Source: Zobellia uliginosa (GTDB taxonomy: Bacteria > Bacteroidota > Bacteroidia > Flavobacteriales > Flavobacteriaceae). Taken from it: a DNA stretch of 64,000 nt. The DNA is taken from NCBI RefSeq assembly GCF_900156625.1, contig NZ_FTOB01000007.1:124001-188000 (forward strand), read 5' to 3'. Positions 62,229 to 64,000 of this stretch are shown one piece after another; position 1 is the stretch's first letter, and the number at the start of each line of letters is the position of its first letter. Position numbers and translations under genes: made by a program. The notes beneath the pieces are model-generated. The model was not told where the DNA came from. It searched no databases and saw only the letters and a program-made list of their open reading frames with translations.

Positions 62229-63929
62229 ATGGACAAACAATTTGCACAAGATAATTTGTCGGAAGACGAACATATCAAAGATAAAAGTGATTTCCTTAGG
62301 GGAAGCATAAAGGAAAGCCTAAAGGATCGTTTAACAGGGGCCTTAGACCCCGACGATGTCAAGCTTATCAAATATCACGGGTCGTACCAACAATACGACA
62401 GGGACCTCGAGAGCGAGCGGAAGCAACAAAAATTGGAGCCCCTATACCAGTTCATGGTCAGGGTAAGGGCCGCTGGTGGGATCACCACCCCAGGGCAATG
62501 GTTGGCCCTCGACAATCTTTCCGATGAACACGGCAACGGTACACTGAAACTGACCACAAGGCAATCCTTTCAGTTTCACGGCATATTAAAGCGAGGCCTG
62601 AAACCGACGATCCAGGCCGTGAACGAGGTGTTGTTGAGCACCCTGGCGACCTGTGGCGACGTAAACCGAAATGTCATGTGCAATCCTAACCCCTATCAAT
62701 CGGCCATACACCAAGAGGTCTATGCGCTCGCCGGTGAGATAAGTAATTATTTTCTTCCCAAGACCACGGCCTATCACGAAATCTGGCTCGACAAGGAAAA
62801 AGTGGCGGGAACCCCCGATTTTGAACCTCTCTATCACCACACCTATTTGCCCCGAAAATTTAAGATCGCCCTGGCCATTCCGCCCCATAACGATATCGAC
62901 GTCTTTGCCAATGACCTCGGGCTGATTGCCATTGAGGAAAACAATAAGCTGAAAGGCTTTAATATTTGTGTCGGAGGCGGACTTGGAAGTACGCTAGGGA
63001 ACAAGGCCACTTACCCACGGCTGGCCGATGTCATAGGTTTTGCTCCCAAAAACAAGGTCATAGAAGTGGCGGAAACCATAATCGGCATCCAAAGGGATTA
63101 CGGGAACCGATCCGACCGCAAGTTGTCCAGGCTAAAACATACCATAGACGATAGGGGGCTCGATTGGTTCGTAAACGAGCTGAACACCCGATTGGGATGG
63201 AAGCTCCAGAGTCCGAAACCCTATCGGTTTGTGTCGAATGGCGATACGTATGGCTGGCTCAAAGGGATCAACCAAAAATGGTTCTATACCTTGTTCGTAG
63301 AACACGGAAGGGTCAAGAACGAAGAGGGCTATACCTTAAAAAAGGCGCTAAGGGAAATCGCCCATATCCATAAGGGGGACTTTAGACTTACGGGAAACCA
63401 AAACCTGATCATTGGAAACGTAGAGGAAAAAGATAAGGCAGGCATAGAGGCCATCTTAAGGAATCACGGAATCAAAGACCACAGAAAGCTTACCGGCCTC
63501 CGAAAAAACTCCATGGCCTGCGTAGCCTTGGGTACGTGCGGACTCGCCTTTGCCGAATCGGAACGCTACCTTCCGTCCTTGATAGACAAGCTTGATATAA
63601 TTATGGGGAAATATGGACTTGAGGAAGACGAGATCAATATTCGAATGACCGGCTGCCCCAATAATTGTGCCCGTTCTTCCCTCGGGGAAATTGGTTTCGT
63701 GGGCCGTGCCATTGGACGCTATAACCTGTACTTAGGGGCCAGCCACAATGGCGATAGGCTAAATTCGCTCTACAGGGAAATGTTGTCGGAGGAGGATATT
63801 CTTGCGGAATTGGAACCCATTATTGCGGCCTATGCCCAAGAGCGGGAAGCCAAGGAAACCTTCGGCGATTTTGTCATCCGAAAGGAAATCGTGGAAACCA
63901 GCCATCGCCCGCTACAGTTGCTTCAATAG
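62229..63929 (+). CDS. cysI: Sulfite reductase hemoprotein subunit
   Basis: 566 residues. Two nitrite/sulfite reductase half-domains are present: FQFHGILKRGLKP and VMCNPNPYQ in the first, and in the second KFKIALAIPPHNDIDVFAN. The [4Fe-4S]-siroheme ligands are the Cys pairs C-x5-C in ACVALGTCGLAFAESE (about 432-447) and C-x3-C in TGCPNNCARSSLGEIGF (about 474-490). It reduces sulfite to sulfide with CysJ. The full-length protein ends 71 bases before the end of the window; these bases show no further gene. Confidence 0.96.
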   Translation: MDKQFAQDNLSEDEHIKDKSDFLRGSIKESLKDRLTGALDPDDVKLIKYHGSYQQYDRDLESERKQQKLEPLYQFMVRVRAAGGITTPGQWLALDNLSDEHGNGTLKLTTRQSFQFHGILKRGLKPTIQAVNEVLLSTLATCGDVNRNVMCNPNPYQSAIHQEVYALAGEISNYFLPKTTAYHEIWLDKEKVAGTPDFEPLYHHTYLPRKFKIALAIPPHNDIDVFANDLGLIAIEENNKLKGFNICVGGGLGSTLGNKATYPRLADVIGFAPKNKVIEVAETIIGIQRDYGNRSDRKLSRLKHTIDDRGLDWFVNELNTRLGWKLQSPKPYRFVSNGDTYGWLKGINQKWFYTLFVEHGRVKNEEGYTLKKALREIAHIHKGDFRLTGNQNLIIGNVEEKDKAGIEAILRNHGIKDHRKLTGLRKNSMACVALGTCGLAFAESERYLPSLIDKLDIIMGKYGLEEDEINIRMTGCPNNCARSSLGEIGFVGRAIGRYNLYLGASHNGDRLNSLYREMLSEEDILAELEPIIAAYAQEREAKETFGDFVIRKEIVETSHRPLQLLQ

Positions 63930-64000
63930 GGGAGGGACGCATACCGACAATTCGATGACGTAAAGTGGATATGCTAAGGTTTCAACACGGGTAATTCTTT

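Overview
The window reads as a chromosome segment of a marine polysaccharide-degrading member of the Bacteroidota, most likely a Flavobacteriaceae of the Zobellia/Maribacter type. The reasons are a SusC/SusD outer-membrane pair, many secreted or lipoprotein glycoside hydrolases packed head to tail, S1 sulfatases, Bacteroidota-type ECF sigma factors and one TAnnTTTG -7 promoter element. The genus is inferred from gene content and codon style only. No rRNA, tRNA, CRISPR array, transposase or phage gene was seen.

Layout. (1) 1-26.5 kb: fourteen consecutive plus-strand genes for exported enzymes: a GH3 tail, two GH95, two GH29, a GH141-like beta-helix protein, two tandem GH29, a second beta-helix protein, an S1 sulfatase, a third beta-helix protein, a GH36-like enzyme, an unassigned lipoprotein and a second S1 sulfatase. 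(2) 26.8-33.3 kb: an ECF sigma factor, a GntR/UTRA regulator and a cytosolic sugar module (SIS protein, SDR, FAD oxidoreductase, ROK kinase, creatininase-family hydrolase). (3) 33.5-40.4 kb: a long GH31, an MFS sugar porter, an aldose epimerase and a divergent AraC regulator. (4) 40.5-48.6 kb: a RraA-like aldolase, an enolase-superfamily sugar-acid dehydratase, an SMP-30 lactonase and an SDR dehydrogenase, followed by two GH97 enzymes with a second ECF sigma factor between them. (5) 49.0-56.0 kb: SusC, SusD, an unassigned TIM-barrel-like protein and the remains of a second MFS porter. (6) 56.1-64 kb: unrelated housekeeping genes (GNAT, a type-ISP-like fragment coupled to an iron-sulfur repair protein, LysR, 1-Cys peroxiredoxin, CysJ, CysI).

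How it works together (inference from families). Fucosidase-type families GH29 and GH95, GH141-like proteins, sulfatases and a complete set of steps for non-phosphorylated L-fucose oxidation (mutarotase, dehydrogenase, lactonase, dehydratase, aldolase) point to a sulfated, fucose-containing polysaccharide such as brown-algal fucoidan. SusC/D would import oligosaccharides and the periplasmic and surface enzymes would trim and desulfate them. MFS would carry monosaccharides in, and regions 2 and 4 would oxidise them. GH97, GH31, GH36-like and GH3 enzymes suggest galactose, glucose or xylose side chains too.

Most interesting points. A 184-bp almost identical block ends both GH95 genes, although the second gene is otherwise AT-rich and divergent, which suggests recent recombination. 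A decayed MFS gene at 55.76-56.01 kb had no annotation. There are two related ECF sigma factors without any anti-sigma gene. The two GH97 genes carry opposite mechanism signatures. The cytosolic operon at 27.5-33.3 kb matches no pathway I know. A type-ISP restriction-enzyme C-terminal domain stands alone in the iron-sulfur repair operon.
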